Source: UBA6522 sp965205045 (GTDB lineage: Bacteria > Pseudomonadota > Gammaproteobacteria > Steroidobacterales > Rariloculaceae). Taken from it: 64,000 nucleotides of DNA. A program made the position numbers and the translations under genes. Below, one piece after another: positions 20,719 to 29,945 of the stretch. Positions within the stretch are counted from its first letter, which is position 1, and the number at the start of each line of letters is the position of its first letter. The notes below the pieces were generated by a model. It worked only from the letters and a program-made list of their open reading frames with translations, did no database searches and was not told the origin of the DNA. The stretch spans positions 3,224,001 to 3,288,000 of the forward strand of contig OZ242031.1 in assembly GCA_965205045.1 (NCBI GenBank), read 5' to 3'.

Positions 20719-21080
20719 ACAAGACGCGAGGCATCGGATTATGATTCCCGACACCCTCTATCGGTCAAGGCGGTCATCTTGTGCAATTGCCCCGTTCGGA
20801 TTAAAGCGGATGTAGCAAAAGAGAGGTGATTGCGCCCCGCTACGATTGACGCAAAAAGTCTACCGCTCGCGAAGCGTGGGGACCGAGGGACATTGGATCT
20901 TGAGTCCTTGCCGCGGATCTGAAGCAAGTCTTGGTCGAGCGCATGCTGGACGTCAAAGTCAACACAAAAATGCAATCGGAGCCAGGTTCCGAGTGAGTCC
21001 TGCTGGCAAGCAATGCTCAAACACGTTTATAAGCGACTGAAATAAAACAACTTATGTCGTCTGGATCGAAAGCGAGCGCA
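20719..21080. other. About 360 bp without a supported gene
   Basis: Short frames on both strands have no recognisable motif. The A+T content rises toward 21050. The stretch marks the right boundary of the effector/partner region and may contain unrecognisable mobile-element debris. Confidence 0.4.
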
Positions 21081-21878
21081 CTACTGCGTATCGTTGACGG
21101 CAAAGCAGTAGAACATCCCCACGCCGTGGGTCATCACCAGTGCGGTCTGGCTGCAGCCGCGGGTCCCGTGGGATGAATTCCAGGAGCCGTTGCCGCCGCC
21201 GTTGCGGTCGGGGAATCCGATCTGGACATTGGGTTTGCCGGGGAACGCGCCCATCCTCCTCCCCTCGGTTTCGAAGTCGGGGTCCTCGTTGCTGGTCCAG
21301 TTGTCGCACGTATGGTCGAGTTCGGGCGGATAGGCGGTCCCGTCGGGCTGCGAGCCCGTCAGGACTTCGTGCCGGTTGCTGTAGGGGGTCGTCCTGACGT
21401 ATTCCCAGTCGCCGTCGAGCGGATGCGGGTAATCGTTGAGCCCGGGCACGATCTGTCCCTTTTCCGTGAGTCCCGAGAGCTTGTGGAGGTTGTTGCCGAG
21501 CCGGGCCTGTTCGATGGTATCGCCGTGCAGTTGGGCCACGTCGCTGGCGATCATGACCCCGTCGTAGTTGTACCAGGGGCCGGTGCCGATACGGTCGCGG
21601 GCATTGACGGCCGGCTCGCCCGGGCGCTCCTGGGTGCTGAGGTAGGCGCGCCAGGCGCGGTCGTCCGCGCCCACTTCCTCCGCGAGCATCTCGCAGTGCG
21701 CGTCCGCCCCTTCCAGGCCGCCCAGGTTGCCGCCGTCCCCGATCGGGCGGCTGGTGACGAAGAAGGTCATGGGCGTGCCGCCGGGTACGCCGTGCTGGGC
21801 CAGGGCAACTGAAACCTCAAGTGTCGAGAAGGCCATAATTGCGGCGAGAATGGTAAATTTCTTCATTTGCGCTTCCAT
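21081..21878 (-). CDS. Secreted lectin/endostatin-like fold protein
   Basis: The start is ATG 21878, preceded by GAGGACCAC; ATG 21866 is also possible. Either gives a signal peptide (KKFTILAAIMAFSTLEVSVALAQ). The mature part has TFFVTSRPIGDGGNLGGLEGAD, AHCEMLAEEVGA, WRAYLST, VNARDRIGTGPWYNYDGVMIA, a HEVLTGSQPDG segment and a C-terminal SSHGTRGCSQTAL...MFYCFAV. This pattern occurs in bacterial secreted proteins with a C-type-lectin or collagenase-NC10-like fold. Disulphides are likely (C at CEM, HTCDNW, RGC, YCF). The ligand is unknown. The gene stands alone, convergent with the region to its left. Confidence 0.65.
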   Translation of the reverse strand: MEAQMKKFTILAAIMAFSTLEVSVALAQHGVPGGTPMTFFVTSRPIGDGGNLGGLEGADAHCEMLAEEVGADDRAWRAYLSTQERPGEPAVNARDRIGTGPWYNYDGVMIASDVAQLHGDTIEQARLGNNLHKLSGLTEKGQIVPGLNDYPHPLDGDWEYVRTTPYSNRHEVLTGSQPDGTAYPPELDHTCDNWTSNEDPDFETEGRRMGAFPGKPNVQIGFPDRNGGGNGSWNSSHGTRGCSQTALVMTHGVGMFYCFAVNDTQ

Positions 21879-21913
21879 GTGGTCCTCACTCGAAATAATA
21901 GCTGAGCCCAGGG

Positions 21914-22093
21914 ATGAAGCCAAAAGCGTGGGCAGGCCCGGTCGTTGCTGAAGCGTCCGATTCGTTCCTGGCCGACACGGCGGCGCAGGAGCCGACGTTC
22001 AATCGCGATGTCCGGCCAATCCTCCCCAACAATTGCTTCGCTTGCCACGGTCCCGACTCCGGTGATTGCCGGCTACTCCCAGGGCAGCGGTAG
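21914..22093 (+). pseudogene. Remnant of a Planctomycete-type cytochrome c (PSCyt1) gene N-terminus
   Basis: A 59-codon frame starts at ATG 21914 and reads EPTFNRDVRPILPNNCFACHGPDSGDC. This is the heme-binding CxxCH start of PSCyt1-domain proteins, whose full members exceed 700 aa. It stops at 22091-22093, and its end overlaps the 3' end of ygfZ on the other strand. The motif is too specific to be chance, but the rest of the gene is gone, so this is a breakpoint scar rather than a working cytochrome. Confidence 0.7.
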
Positions 22094-22993
22094 CCGGGTC
22101 AACGGCGCACTGGTATCGGTGGCGCACGCAAGCACGCCGGCTGCCGCATCGACGCGGACAACCGCCAACAGGTTGACCTCCGTTTCACCGACGGCCGCGG
22201 CACGGACCACCTCGCCAACCGAGTCGCCGCCCGTGTCCAAAAGGCGAGTGCCGATTGCAGGCGTTTGCCGCAACGTCCCGCTGAACAGGAACCCCCGGCG
22301 CTTGACGGCGCCCAGGTTCTGTGTGCGGGCAACGATCTCCTGGCCGGGATAGCAGCCCTTGTCGAACGACACGGCCCCCAGGCGGTCCAGGTTGAGCATA
22401 TGCGCGGTAAAGCGGCCGGCAACTCCGGGTACCAGATTCACGAGTCCCAGCAGGATTTCCTCGGCAGCCGCAGATTCGGCGGACCCTTTCATGAAGCCGT
22501 CCTGAACGGTCCGCAGCCCCCCGCGCGGCGCAAGCACGTAGGAAATCCGCGGGCCGATTCGGATAGTTCGGGTTCCGTCCCCGCCGGTCGCGGTGTCGCC
22601 GGGTTGCTGTCCCGGCTCGGTAAACGGTGGCGCCGGCAAGGATCGGGCGCTTCCGACCGACGCGGCGACGTCCCAGTCCGCCGTGGCATTGCGCAGACGG
22701 ACGTCGTCACGCAGCACGAACAGCTTCATGCGCCGGATCAGACTTTCGGTATCGGCCCCATTTATCAGCAACAGCCAGCAGGGGCCGGTCCGCAGAACCC
22801 ATGTCAGCGCCAGGACCCGGCCCCTGGCGTCATGCCAGCCGGCCAGCGTCGCCCGCGCCGAAGGTCCCGTTTCCACGTTGCGGCTGAGCTGGGCATTCAG
22901 AAACGTTTCGGCATCCGCGCCGGCGACCTCGACAAGACCCAGTTCGGTGAGCGGGCACACGGTCGGCCCGCTTGCATCTGCCGCATCTGCCAT
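22073..22993 (-). CDS. ygfZ: tRNA-modifying/iron-sulfur cluster repair factor YgfZ
   Basis: This 306-aa folate-dependent GcvT-like protein aids Fe-S enzyme maturation and tRNA thiomodification. The hallmark KGCYPGQEIVARTQNLG is present at about residues 215-230, with the catalytic cysteine, and the N-terminal aminomethyltransferase-like domain precedes it (LTELGLVEVAGADAETFLNAQLS). It starts 3 nt after the stop of the TonB receptor on the same strand. Proximity to sdhCDAB, whose SdhB carries three Fe-S clusters, is plausible but may be incidental. Length and motif are normal for the family. Confidence 0.93.
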   Translation of the reverse strand: MADAADASGPTVCPLTELGLVEVAGADAETFLNAQLSRNVETGPSARATLAGWHDARGRVLALTWVLRTGPCWLLLINGADTESLIRRMKLFVLRDDVRLRNATADWDVAASVGSARSLPAPPFTEPGQQPGDTATGGDGTRTIRIGPRISYVLAPRGGLRTVQDGFMKGSAESAAAEEILLGLVNLVPGVAGRFTAHMLNLDRLGAVSFDKGCYPGQEIVARTQNLGAVKRRGFLFSGTLRQTPAIGTRLLDTGGDSVGEVVRAAAVGETEVNLLAVVRVDAAAGVLACATDTSAPLTRLPLPWE

Positions 22994-22996
22994 CGC

Positions 22997-25888
22997 CTAG
23001 AACCGTCCGCGGATTCCGAGGGAGATCCGCCGGTCGGCGTCGAACACACGGGCGATGGGGCCGGTGGGAAACACCGCGGGCTGGATGCGCTGTTCCTTTG
23101 TGAGGTTCACGCCGCTCATCGTTATGGCGAATATATCGGTAAGGTCGTAGGACATGGAAGCATTGAGCTGGCCGCGATCGTCCTGGTACAGCGGCTGGCC
23201 GTTGGAGACATCGATCGATTCGCTCACCAGGTAATTGTCGCGGAATGTGTAGCGCATACGCCCGCTGAACCGGTATTTTTCATAGATCAACGTCACGTTG
23301 TACGAATTTTCCGACAAGCGCACGAAATTCAACGGGAACTCCCGATCGTTTCCGCTGCTGCGCAGGAAAGCGGGCGTACGGAACGTCGCGTCCCGGTCGC
23401 CGTCCTGAAAAGCATAGTTGGCGATGATGCCCAGGCCATCGAACGGGCTGGGCAGGTTCCCGAAGTTGTGCTGAAACGCGAACTCGACTCCCTGGATGGT
23501 GCCGCCGGGAAGGTTCACCGGCGAAATGCGATTCACGATGACGCCCGGGTCGTTTCCGAACGTGCATGGCGGCCGGGCAAGATCCGGGTCGCCGGCATTC
23601 GGGTCCACCGCGCGGGGGTTGCAAATGCCGCCGAATATGGTCTCTCGCCCGATAACGCCGTCCAGATCCTTCCGATAAAAACCGAGGCTGAACACGCTGC
23701 CCCTGCGGAAATAGTATTCGAAAGCAAGATCGTACTGGTCGGCTGTCGTCGGCTCGAGACGCGGGTTCCCGACAATCACGGCCTGGCCGACGTTCAGCGG
23801 GAATCGCACGGTCGGCGACAAATCGCCGAAACTCGGCCGGCGCATGATCCGCGCGATGCCGAGGCGGACCTGCACGTCTTCCCAGGGGGCCAGCACCAGG
23901 CTGGCGCTCGGCAGCCACTCGGTATACCGCTGCGATTCGGAGAGGTCTTTCAGCGTGCCGTCGGGCAACAACTCGCTGCCCAGGGCGGTCTGATCCGTGT
24001 TGACCGCGCGCACGCCCGCGTTGCCGCTCAGGGGGACACCGAAGAGCGACCAGTCGAAATCGGCGCGCACATAGGCCGCATAGGTCCTTTCATCCACACC
24101 GAAACCCTGCAGGGGATCGGTCACGCCACCCTCGTCCAGGCCCAGCGTTTGCCGAAGCGCCAGACGTTGGCCGGCGATGACGATCGGATCGCCCGTCAGA
24201 AAACTGTCGAGATAGGTGGCGTCGTCATTGAATTCGAAGAAATTTCCAGGCGTTGCGGTCAGGAATCGGGAAAGCTCCGCTCCGCTGAAACCCGGGTAGT
24301 TTCGCGTCACTTGCGATTCGCGCAGGCGATTGATCGAACGGCCGCTGGCACGAACGCCGAAGCGCAGCGTGGTGACGAGTTGGCGTCCCAGGTCCCAGGT
24401 GACGTCGACGGTTTGCGCATTCTCCTTGTTGTCGAAGAAGCTCTCCTGGTCCCGCGCCAGGAACAGGGAGTAATAGTTCGGATCCAGCAATTGCGCCGCG
24501 GTTGCCGCGGCGTCGGCGGGGCCGTATTCGAGGAAGCCGCCGCGCGCATCGTACAGGAACGGTATCCGGTAACGCGCTCCGGCGCTGTGAAAGTTCGCGG
24601 CGGCCGGATCGTTGAACTGGAACACGAGCGAAAAATTCGGCTGAACCGTATCCGATGCTGCGGCGCTCGCCTCGAACTCGACCGTGATGTCGCCGCGATT
24701 CCATTCGCCCCCGACTGCCGCGACATGGGACTCCGTTTCCCGCGCGCCTGACCGGTTGTTGGTCCGCAACTGCAATCCGTCGTTTGGCGCCGCCGCCGCG
24801 CCGGGAGGATCGGTGCGGTTGTTTGCGATGCCGCCGCCGATGATCCCCGACGTCATTACGGGCACCTGAACGCCGGCCACGGTGACAAGATCGAAAGTGG
24901 CCTCAGCCGCGCCATCCAGCTCGAGATCGGACCTGGGAGTGCCCAGAAACACCGCCTGTCCCCGTTGCCGCTGCGTGTTGTCCAGATAATTCGCCTCGGC
25001 AAACAGCCTCAGCGAGTCGCGCGCCTGCCACTCCACCGACCCCGAGGCCGCGAACGACTCGCGGTCGTCGAGGCCAAACAGCAAGTCGCCGAATCCGGGA
25101 CGATAGTAGGGGTCGTTCGCCCCGTCGCCGTCGAAGTCGATCTGACTGCGCAGATTTCGATTGCCCGCGGTGACATTCCGCAGGCCGGGCGAGACGCGCA
25201 GCGTGTCCTCGCGGACCGTCTTGTCGGAGTAGGCCACGGTCAGAATGGCTCCGACATCGCCGCTGTCGGTGGAGAAGTTGTTGCCGAACGTCGCCGAAAA
25301 GTTCTCGTTCGTCGCGCCGGAATTTTCCGCATTTTCGAGGTCCACCCGGATGACGCGAAGCGGCTCCCTGAGATTCAGCCCGCGGTAGGTCTTGACATCG
25401 ATGGTCCCGCCGATGGATCCCTCCACCATGTCCGCCGTCGGCACCTTGACCACGTTCAGCGAGCGCACCAATGCCGCGGGGAGGTCCGCAAAGCCGATGC
25501 CGCCCCGATCGGCGCCCGACGGAGTCGTGCCGCGGCCGTTTATCTCGACCCGGTTCTGGTCGCTGCCGCGCACGGACACGTTGTTGCCGATGCCGGAGTT
25601 GCGCGTGATTTGCACGCCGGGAATATTCTCCAGCACCTCCGCCACGTTTTCGTCGGGCAACTTGCCGATATCGTCGGCGTTGATGATCTCGGTCAGATTC
25701 GTCAGCATGCGCTTTTCATCCAGCGCCGCCTCGAGACCGCCACGAATTCCGGTGACGATAATTTCTTCAATCTCCGCAACGGCCGATTCCGGATCCGCCT
25801 CTTGCGCCGGGACGCCTGCGCTCAGTATCGCCACAATGGCGCCGGCAGCCGCGGGCCATTCCCGCCGTTTCGAGAGTAAACGTGCCAT
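22997..25888 (-). CDS. TonB-dependent receptor (complete)
   Basis: This is a 963-aa outer-membrane importer. A signal peptide (AAGAIVAILSAGVPAQ) is followed by an IEEIIVTGIRG TonB box, a plug domain (KLPDENVAEVLENIPGVQITR, VSVRGSDQNRVEINGRGTTP, TADMVEGSIGGTIDVKTYR) and a 22-strand barrel ending in the aromatic C-terminus SLGIRGRF. The plug matches the Caulobacter/Alteromonadales-type receptors often linked to glycan or peptide uptake. No substrate is indicated by neighbours. It is followed by ygfZ, probably in one transcript. The opposite strand carries a long open frame that is only a codon-bias shadow. Confidence 0.93.
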   Translation of the reverse strand: MARLLSKRREWPAAAGAIVAILSAGVPAQEADPESAVAEIEEIIVTGIRGGLEAALDEKRMLTNLTEIINADDIGKLPDENVAEVLENIPGVQITRNSGIGNNVSVRGSDQNRVEINGRGTTPSGADRGGIGFADLPAALVRSLNVVKVPTADMVEGSIGGTIDVKTYRGLNLREPLRVIRVDLENAENSGATNENFSATFGNNFSTDSGDVGAILTVAYSDKTVREDTLRVSPGLRNVTAGNRNLRSQIDFDGDGANDPYYRPGFGDLLFGLDDRESFAASGSVEWQARDSLRLFAEANYLDNTQRQRGQAVFLGTPRSDLELDGAAEATFDLVTVAGVQVPVMTSGIIGGGIANNRTDPPGAAAAPNDGLQLRTNNRSGARETESHVAAVGGEWNRGDITVEFEASAAASDTVQPNFSLVFQFNDPAAANFHSAGARYRIPFLYDARGGFLEYGPADAAATAAQLLDPNYYSLFLARDQESFFDNKENAQTVDVTWDLGRQLVTTLRFGVRASGRSINRLRESQVTRNYPGFSGAELSRFLTATPGNFFEFNDDATYLDSFLTGDPIVIAGQRLALRQTLGLDEGGVTDPLQGFGVDERTYAAYVRADFDWSLFGVPLSGNAGVRAVNTDQTALGSELLPDGTLKDLSESQRYTEWLPSASLVLAPWEDVQVRLGIARIMRRPSFGDLSPTVRFPLNVGQAVIVGNPRLEPTTADQYDLAFEYYFRRGSVFSLGFYRKDLDGVIGRETIFGGICNPRAVDPNAGDPDLARPPCTFGNDPGVIVNRISPVNLPGGTIQGVEFAFQHNFGNLPSPFDGLGIIANYAFQDGDRDATFRTPAFLRSSGNDREFPLNFVRLSENSYNVTLIYEKYRFSGRMRYTFRDNYLVSESIDVSNGQPLYQDDRGQLNASMSYDLTDIFAITMSGVNLTKEQRIQPAVFPTGPIARVFDADRRISLGIRGRF

Positions 25889-26204
25889 CGAGCTCCCCTT
25901 GCTTCAGTCTTGTGGTGATTCTTTCACGGCCATTATCCTCAATATTGCCATCTGCCGCTGTGAATTTCTTGCGGTCGGCGCCTGCCATGCGCGTGCCGCC
26001 GGGCCGACCGCCGGCGCCGGCGGCACAGGTTGCGACGCCGGAGGCCGCATCGGCCCGGGCAGCCGCCAACGGCTTGACTTCCGCCGAACGGGAAAACGCA
26101 TGCAGGTCAGGCCCGTTTCTGGCAGACTACGCACCGTGCGAAGGCCGAACCGATCGCAACGATTCGCGCTGGCCAACCTGACGAACAGCACGGACAGACT
26201 GACC
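25889..26204. other. Divergent intergenic region upstream of sdhC and the TonB receptor
   Basis: About 315 bp separate the divergently transcribed TonB receptor and sdhC, so both promoters should lie here. It contains the strong hairpin at 25993-26026. I cannot place promoters with confidence. Confidence 0.5.
25993..26026. other. Perfect 10-bp-stem hairpin
   Basis: gtgccgccgg pairs with ccggcggcac around a 14-nt GC-rich loop. There is no T-run on either side, so it is not a standard terminator. It may be a structured leader element of the sdh operon or a protein-binding palindrome. Confidence 0.5.
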
Positions 26205-26585
26205 ATGGACAGGGCCGAACGACCGTTGTCACCGCACTTGCAGGTCCACCGGCTGGAGATCACCAGCGCGCTGTCGATTCTGCATCGGGGAACCGGCCTC
26301 GTGCTCTCCGCGGGCCTGCTGCCGCTGGCCTGGTGGCTGATGGCCGCAGCGAGCGGCGAGGCCGCATACGCCCAGGCTTCCGCGCTGCTCGGCAGCGTCT
26401 GGGCGAAGATCTTCTACACCGGCTGGTGCTTCTGTTTTTTCTACCACCTGGCAAACGGTATCAGGCACCTGCTCTGGGACATGCTGATCGGCCTTGAGCC
26501 GGAACAGTATCGAGTCAGCGGATGGGCGGTGGCGTTGTTCGCCGTCGCGGCCACGGCAGCCTATACGCTCGTGGTGATTTTCTGA
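26205..26585 (+). CDS. sdhC: Succinate dehydrogenase cytochrome b556 subunit
   Basis: This is the 126-aa membrane anchor of complex II. ATG 26205 gives the typical RPLSPHLQVHRLEITSALSILHRGTG N-terminus, although the frame is open far upstream. Three membrane segments are visible, with HLANGIRHLLWD carrying the heme-ligand histidine. It is first gene of sdhCDAB-sdhE. Confidence 0.95.
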   Translation: MDRAERPLSPHLQVHRLEITSALSILHRGTGLVLSAGLLPLAWWLMAAASGEAAYAQASALLGSVWAKIFYTGWCFCFFYHLANGIRHLLWDMLIGLEPEQYRVSGWAVALFAVAATAAYTLVVIF

Positions 26586-26643
26586 AGGGGTGCGTGGATG
26601 AGGCTGAAGGGGTTGCGGCGATGAGGCTCAATGGAGCGCGCGG

Positions 26644-27030
26644 ATGAGACTGGTCAGCCCGCTCAATCGGGTTCTCGGGTTGGGTTCCGCCAAGACCGGC
26701 GTGGAGCACTGGTGGGCGCAGCGCCTGACGGCCGTCGCGCTCATACCGCTCGGCCTTTGGTTCGCCGTGGCGCTGGCCGGACCGGACGAGCTGAACTACG
26801 CGGCCGTGGTCGCCCTCATCCAGGCGCCGTTCAACAGCGTGATGCTGATCCTGGCGCTTTTCGCCCTGAGTTATCACTCGCACCTGGGCGTTCAGATGGT
26901 CATCGAAGATTACGTGCACACGCCCGCTGTCAAGGTTTTCTCGCTGGTTGCGGCGTTCTTCGCGCATATCGCCGTGGCGGTCGCCGGAATCTTTGCCGTC
27001 CTAAAGGTGGCGTTCGGAGCGGCTGCATGA
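26644..27030 (+). CDS. sdhD: Succinate dehydrogenase hydrophobic anchor subunit
   Basis: This 128-aa protein has three membrane helices. It starts RLVSPLNRVLGLGSAKTGVEHWWAQR and contains YHSHLGVQMVIEDYVH, the heme/quinone region of SdhD. Its stop overlaps the sdhA start (ATGA at 27027-27030), indicating coupling. Confidence 0.94.
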   Translation: MRLVSPLNRVLGLGSAKTGVEHWWAQRLTAVALIPLGLWFAVALAGPDELNYAAVVALIQAPFNSVMLILALFALSYHSHLGVQMVIEDYVHTPAVKVFSLVAAFFAHIAVAVAGIFAVLKVAFGAAA

Positions 27031-28814
27031 CCCGCGAGTACGAATTCATCGACCACAGTTGCGACGTGGTGGTGGTCGGCGCGGGCGGCGCCGGGCTGCG
27101 CGCCACCATGGGGCTGGCCGAACAGGGTCTTTCCACCGCGTGCATCACCAAGGTCTTTCCGACCCGCAGCCATACCGTGGCGGCCCAGGGCGGTATCAGC
27201 GCGGCATTGGGCAACATGGGGCCGGACGACTGGCGCTGGCACATGTACGACACGGTCAAGGGATCGGACTGGCTGGGCGACCAGGACGCCATCGAGTACA
27301 TGTGCAGGGAGGCGTCCGCCTCGGTCATCGAGCTGGAACACTACGGCGTGCCCTTTTCCCGCACCGACGACGGGCGCATCTACCAGCGCGCGTTCGGCGG
27401 GATGACGACCCACTACGGCGAAGGCATCGCCCAGCGCACCTGCGCGGCCGCCGACCGGACGGGTCATGCCATGCTGCACGCCCTGTATCAGCAGTCCCTG
27501 AAACACGACGCGGAGTTCTTCATCGAGTTCTTTGCCGTGGACCTGATCATGGAGGACGGCGTCTGCCGCGGCGTCGTGGCCATCGACCTGGCCGAGGGCC
27601 GCCTGCACCGGTTCAACTGCCGCATGGTCATTCTCGCCACCGGCGGCTACGGGCGCGCCTACTTCTCCTGCACGTCGGCGCACATCTGCACCGGCGACGG
27701 CAACGCCATGGTCCTGCGGGCAGGATTGCCCCTGCAGGACATGGAGTTCGTGCAGTTTCATCCCACCGGTGTGTATGGGGCGGGCATGCTGATCTCCGAA
27801 GGGGTTCGCGGCGAGGGCGGTTTCCTGCTGAACTCCGAAGGGGAACGGTTCATGGAGCGCTACGCCCCGAACGCCAGGGACCTGGCGTCACGGGACGTGG
27901 TCAGCCGGTCGATCACCATCGAGGTGCGTGAGGGGCGCGGTATCGGCCCGGACAAGGACTACGTGCACCTGCACCTGGACCATCTGGACCCCGACGTCAT
28001 CGCCGAGCGTCTGCCGGGCATCGCCGAAACGGCCCGGATCTTCGCCAACGTGGATGTGACGAAGGAACCGATACCCGTACAACCCACCGTGCACTACAAC
28101 ATGGGCGGCATACCCACCAATTTCCGCGGCGAGGCCCTGACCACCGGCGAGGCCGGGGACGAGGTCGTGGTTCCGGGGCTCATGTCGGTGGGAGAGGCGG
28201 CCTGTGTCTCCGTGCACGGCGCCAACCGGCTGGGGTCCAACTCGCTGATCGACCTGGTCGTCTTCGGCCGCGCCGCCGCGGAACGATGCGGCGAACTGAT
28301 CGACCCGGACGATCGCGCCGCGCCCCTGCGCAAGGATGCGGGCGAGGAATCCGTGGAGAAGATCGACCGGCTGCGGCATGCCGGCGGCGAGCATCCCACG
28401 GCGCAGATCCGGCGGCGGATGCAGCGGGTGATGCAGGAACACGCCGCGGTCTTCCGCACCGGCGCAACGCTGCAGGAAGGCATCGAGAAGCTGAAACCCG
28501 TCTTCGACTCGTTCCAGGACGTTTCCGTGGCCGATCGCTCCCTGGTCTGGAATACGGATCTCATCGAGACGATGGAACTGGAGAACCTGCTGCTCCAGGC
28601 GGTGGCCACGATCGAATCGGCGGCCTACAGGACCGAGAGCCGCGGCGCCCAGGCCCGTGAGGATTATCCGGAACGGGACGATGAGAACTGGTTGAAGCAC
28701 ACCCTGGTCCGGGTCGATGGGAATGCCGATGTACGCTTCGGCGAGCGCCCTGTACAGTTGGAGACGCTGACGGACGACGTCGAAACCGTAGCGCTCGAGG
28801 CCAGGACCTATTGA
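27027..28814 (+). CDS. sdhA: Succinate dehydrogenase flavoprotein subunit
   Basis: This 595-aa FAD subunit oxidises succinate to fumarate. The FAD-binding VVVVGAGGAGLRA is at about residue 15, RSHTVAAQGG carries the covalent-FAD histidine near residue 50, and FHPTGVYG and HYNMGGIPTN belong to the active site. Length matches the family (about 590). It overlaps sdhD by 4 nt and precedes sdhB by 29 nt. Flavinylation would use SdhE, encoded at 29607. Confidence 0.97.
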   Translation: MTREYEFIDHSCDVVVVGAGGAGLRATMGLAEQGLSTACITKVFPTRSHTVAAQGGISAALGNMGPDDWRWHMYDTVKGSDWLGDQDAIEYMCREASASVIELEHYGVPFSRTDDGRIYQRAFGGMTTHYGEGIAQRTCAAADRTGHAMLHALYQQSLKHDAEFFIEFFAVDLIMEDGVCRGVVAIDLAEGRLHRFNCRMVILATGGYGRAYFSCTSAHICTGDGNAMVLRAGLPLQDMEFVQFHPTGVYGAGMLISEGVRGEGGFLLNSEGERFMERYAPNARDLASRDVVSRSITIEVREGRGIGPDKDYVHLHLDHLDPDVIAERLPGIAETARIFANVDVTKEPIPVQPTVHYNMGGIPTNFRGEALTTGEAGDEVVVPGLMSVGEAACVSVHGANRLGSNSLIDLVVFGRAAAERCGELIDPDDRAAPLRKDAGEESVEKIDRLRHAGGEHPTAQIRRRMQRVMQEHAAVFRTGATLQEGIEKLKPVFDSFQDVSVADRSLVWNTDLIETMELENLLLQAVATIESAAYRTESRGAQAREDYPERDDENWLKHTLVRVDGNADVRFGERPVQLETLTDDVETVALEARTY

Positions 28815-28843
28815 ACACTTCGAGAACGGGGGGTTAGCCCGCG

Positions 28844-29626
28844 ATGGCACAGTTCAGGCTACCAGTCAATTCCCGGGTCAAGCCCGGCAAGACCCATCCG
28901 GCCGCAACGGGTGCGGGCAACCCCCGCACGTTCAAGATCTACCGCTACGATCCCGACGGCAGCGGGCCGCCGACGCTGGATACCTACGAAATCGACATGG
29001 ATGCCTGCGGCCCCATGGTTCTGGACGCACTGATCGAGATCAAGGACGAGATCGACCCGACCCTCACCTTTCGCCGTTCCTGCCGGGAGGGCATCTGCGG
29101 CTCCTGCTCGATGAACATCGGCGGGACCAATACGCTGGCCTGCACGAAGGCGGTGGACGATTTCCGGGGCACGCTGAAAATCTATCCGCTGCCCCACATG
29201 CCGGTGGTCAAGGACCTCGTGACCGATCTGACCAATTTCTACGCCCAGTACGCCTCCATCCAGCCGTGGCTGGAAGCCCGGACGCCGCCGCCGCCGGACC
29301 GGGAGCGGCTGCAGTCCAGAGAGGATCAGGAAAAGATCGACCTCCCGTCCGCGTGCATCCTGTGCGCCTGCTGTTCCACGGCGTGCCCCAGCTATTGGTG
29401 GAACCCCGACCGGTACCTGGGCCCGGCGGCACTGCTGCAGGCCTGGCGCTGGATCGCGGACAGCCGCGACGAACACACCGGCGAGCGCCTGGACGCGCTG
29501 GAGGATCCGTTCAGGCTGTACCGCTGCCACACCATCCTCAACTGCACCGAGGCCTGTCCGAAGGATCTCAACCCCGGCAAGGCGATCGCCCGGATCAAGA
29601 AACTGATTGCCGAGCGGCGCCACTAG
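28844..29626 (+). CDS. sdhB: Succinate dehydrogenase iron-sulfur subunit
   Basis: This 260-aa electron-transfer subunit carries the three expected clusters: CREGICGSCSMNIGG for 2Fe-2S, CILCACCSTACPSYWW for 4Fe-4S, and CHTILNCTEACPKDLNP for 3Fe-4S. Its 3' end overlaps the earliest possible sdhE start by 20 nt. Confidence 0.97.
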   Translation: MAQFRLPVNSRVKPGKTHPAATGAGNPRTFKIYRYDPDGSGPPTLDTYEIDMDACGPMVLDALIEIKDEIDPTLTFRRSCREGICGSCSMNIGGTNTLACTKAVDDFRGTLKIYPLPHMPVVKDLVTDLTNFYAQYASIQPWLEARTPPPPDRERLQSREDQEKIDLPSACILCACCSTACPSYWWNPDRYLGPAALLQAWRWIADSRDEHTGERLDALEDPFRLYRCHTILNCTEACPKDLNPGKAIARIKKLIAERRH

Positions 29627-29945
29627 GCTGCCTGCCGCCGTGGCCGCCGACCCCACCCATACGCGGCCGGCGTCGGGGGCGCCGGAGCCATCCTCAGCAG
29701 ATAACGCCGCTCGCAGCGAGCACGCACGCCTGCGGTGGCGATGCCGCCGCGGTACGCGTGAACTCGACACGCTGCTGGTGGGTTTCTTCGACCGGCACTT
29801 CCAGAGCCTGCCGGATGCGGATAAGCGGCGATTCCGCCAACTTTTGGAGCTTCCGGACCCCGACCTTCATGACTACCTTATGGGGTGGCATGAAGCAGCC
29901 GACCCCGGAATGGCCCGACTCCTCGAGCGAATACGCGCACATTAG
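29607..29945 (+). CDS. sdhE: SDH flavinylation factor SdhE
   Basis: This small protein, up to 112 aa, assists covalent FAD attachment to SdhA. The diagnostic RGTRELD motif is present, followed by LLVGFFDRHFQSLPDADKRRF and a helical C-terminus. The N-terminus is longer than usual (family about 90 aa). GTG 29640 is an alternative start that would remove the overlap with sdhB. Confidence 0.92.
   Translation: MPSGATRLPAAVAADPTHTRPASGAPEPSSADNAARSEHARLRWRCRRGTRELDTLLVGFFDRHFQSLPDADKRRFRQLLELPDPDLHDYLMGWHEAADPGMARLLERIRAH

Noticed and set aside
22265..24751. 828-codon plus-strand open frame
   Set aside because: It lies antisense to the clear TonB receptor and ygfZ and has no protein-like pattern; GC-rich codon bias leaves such frames open.
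25993..26026. Rho-independent terminator for the TonB receptor or sdhC
   Set aside because: The stem is strong but no T-run follows on either strand, and it lies upstream of both genes.
25392..26204. Upstream extension of the sdhC frame
   Set aside because: It overlaps the 5' end of the TonB receptor on the other strand; homology to SdhC begins only at ATG 26205.
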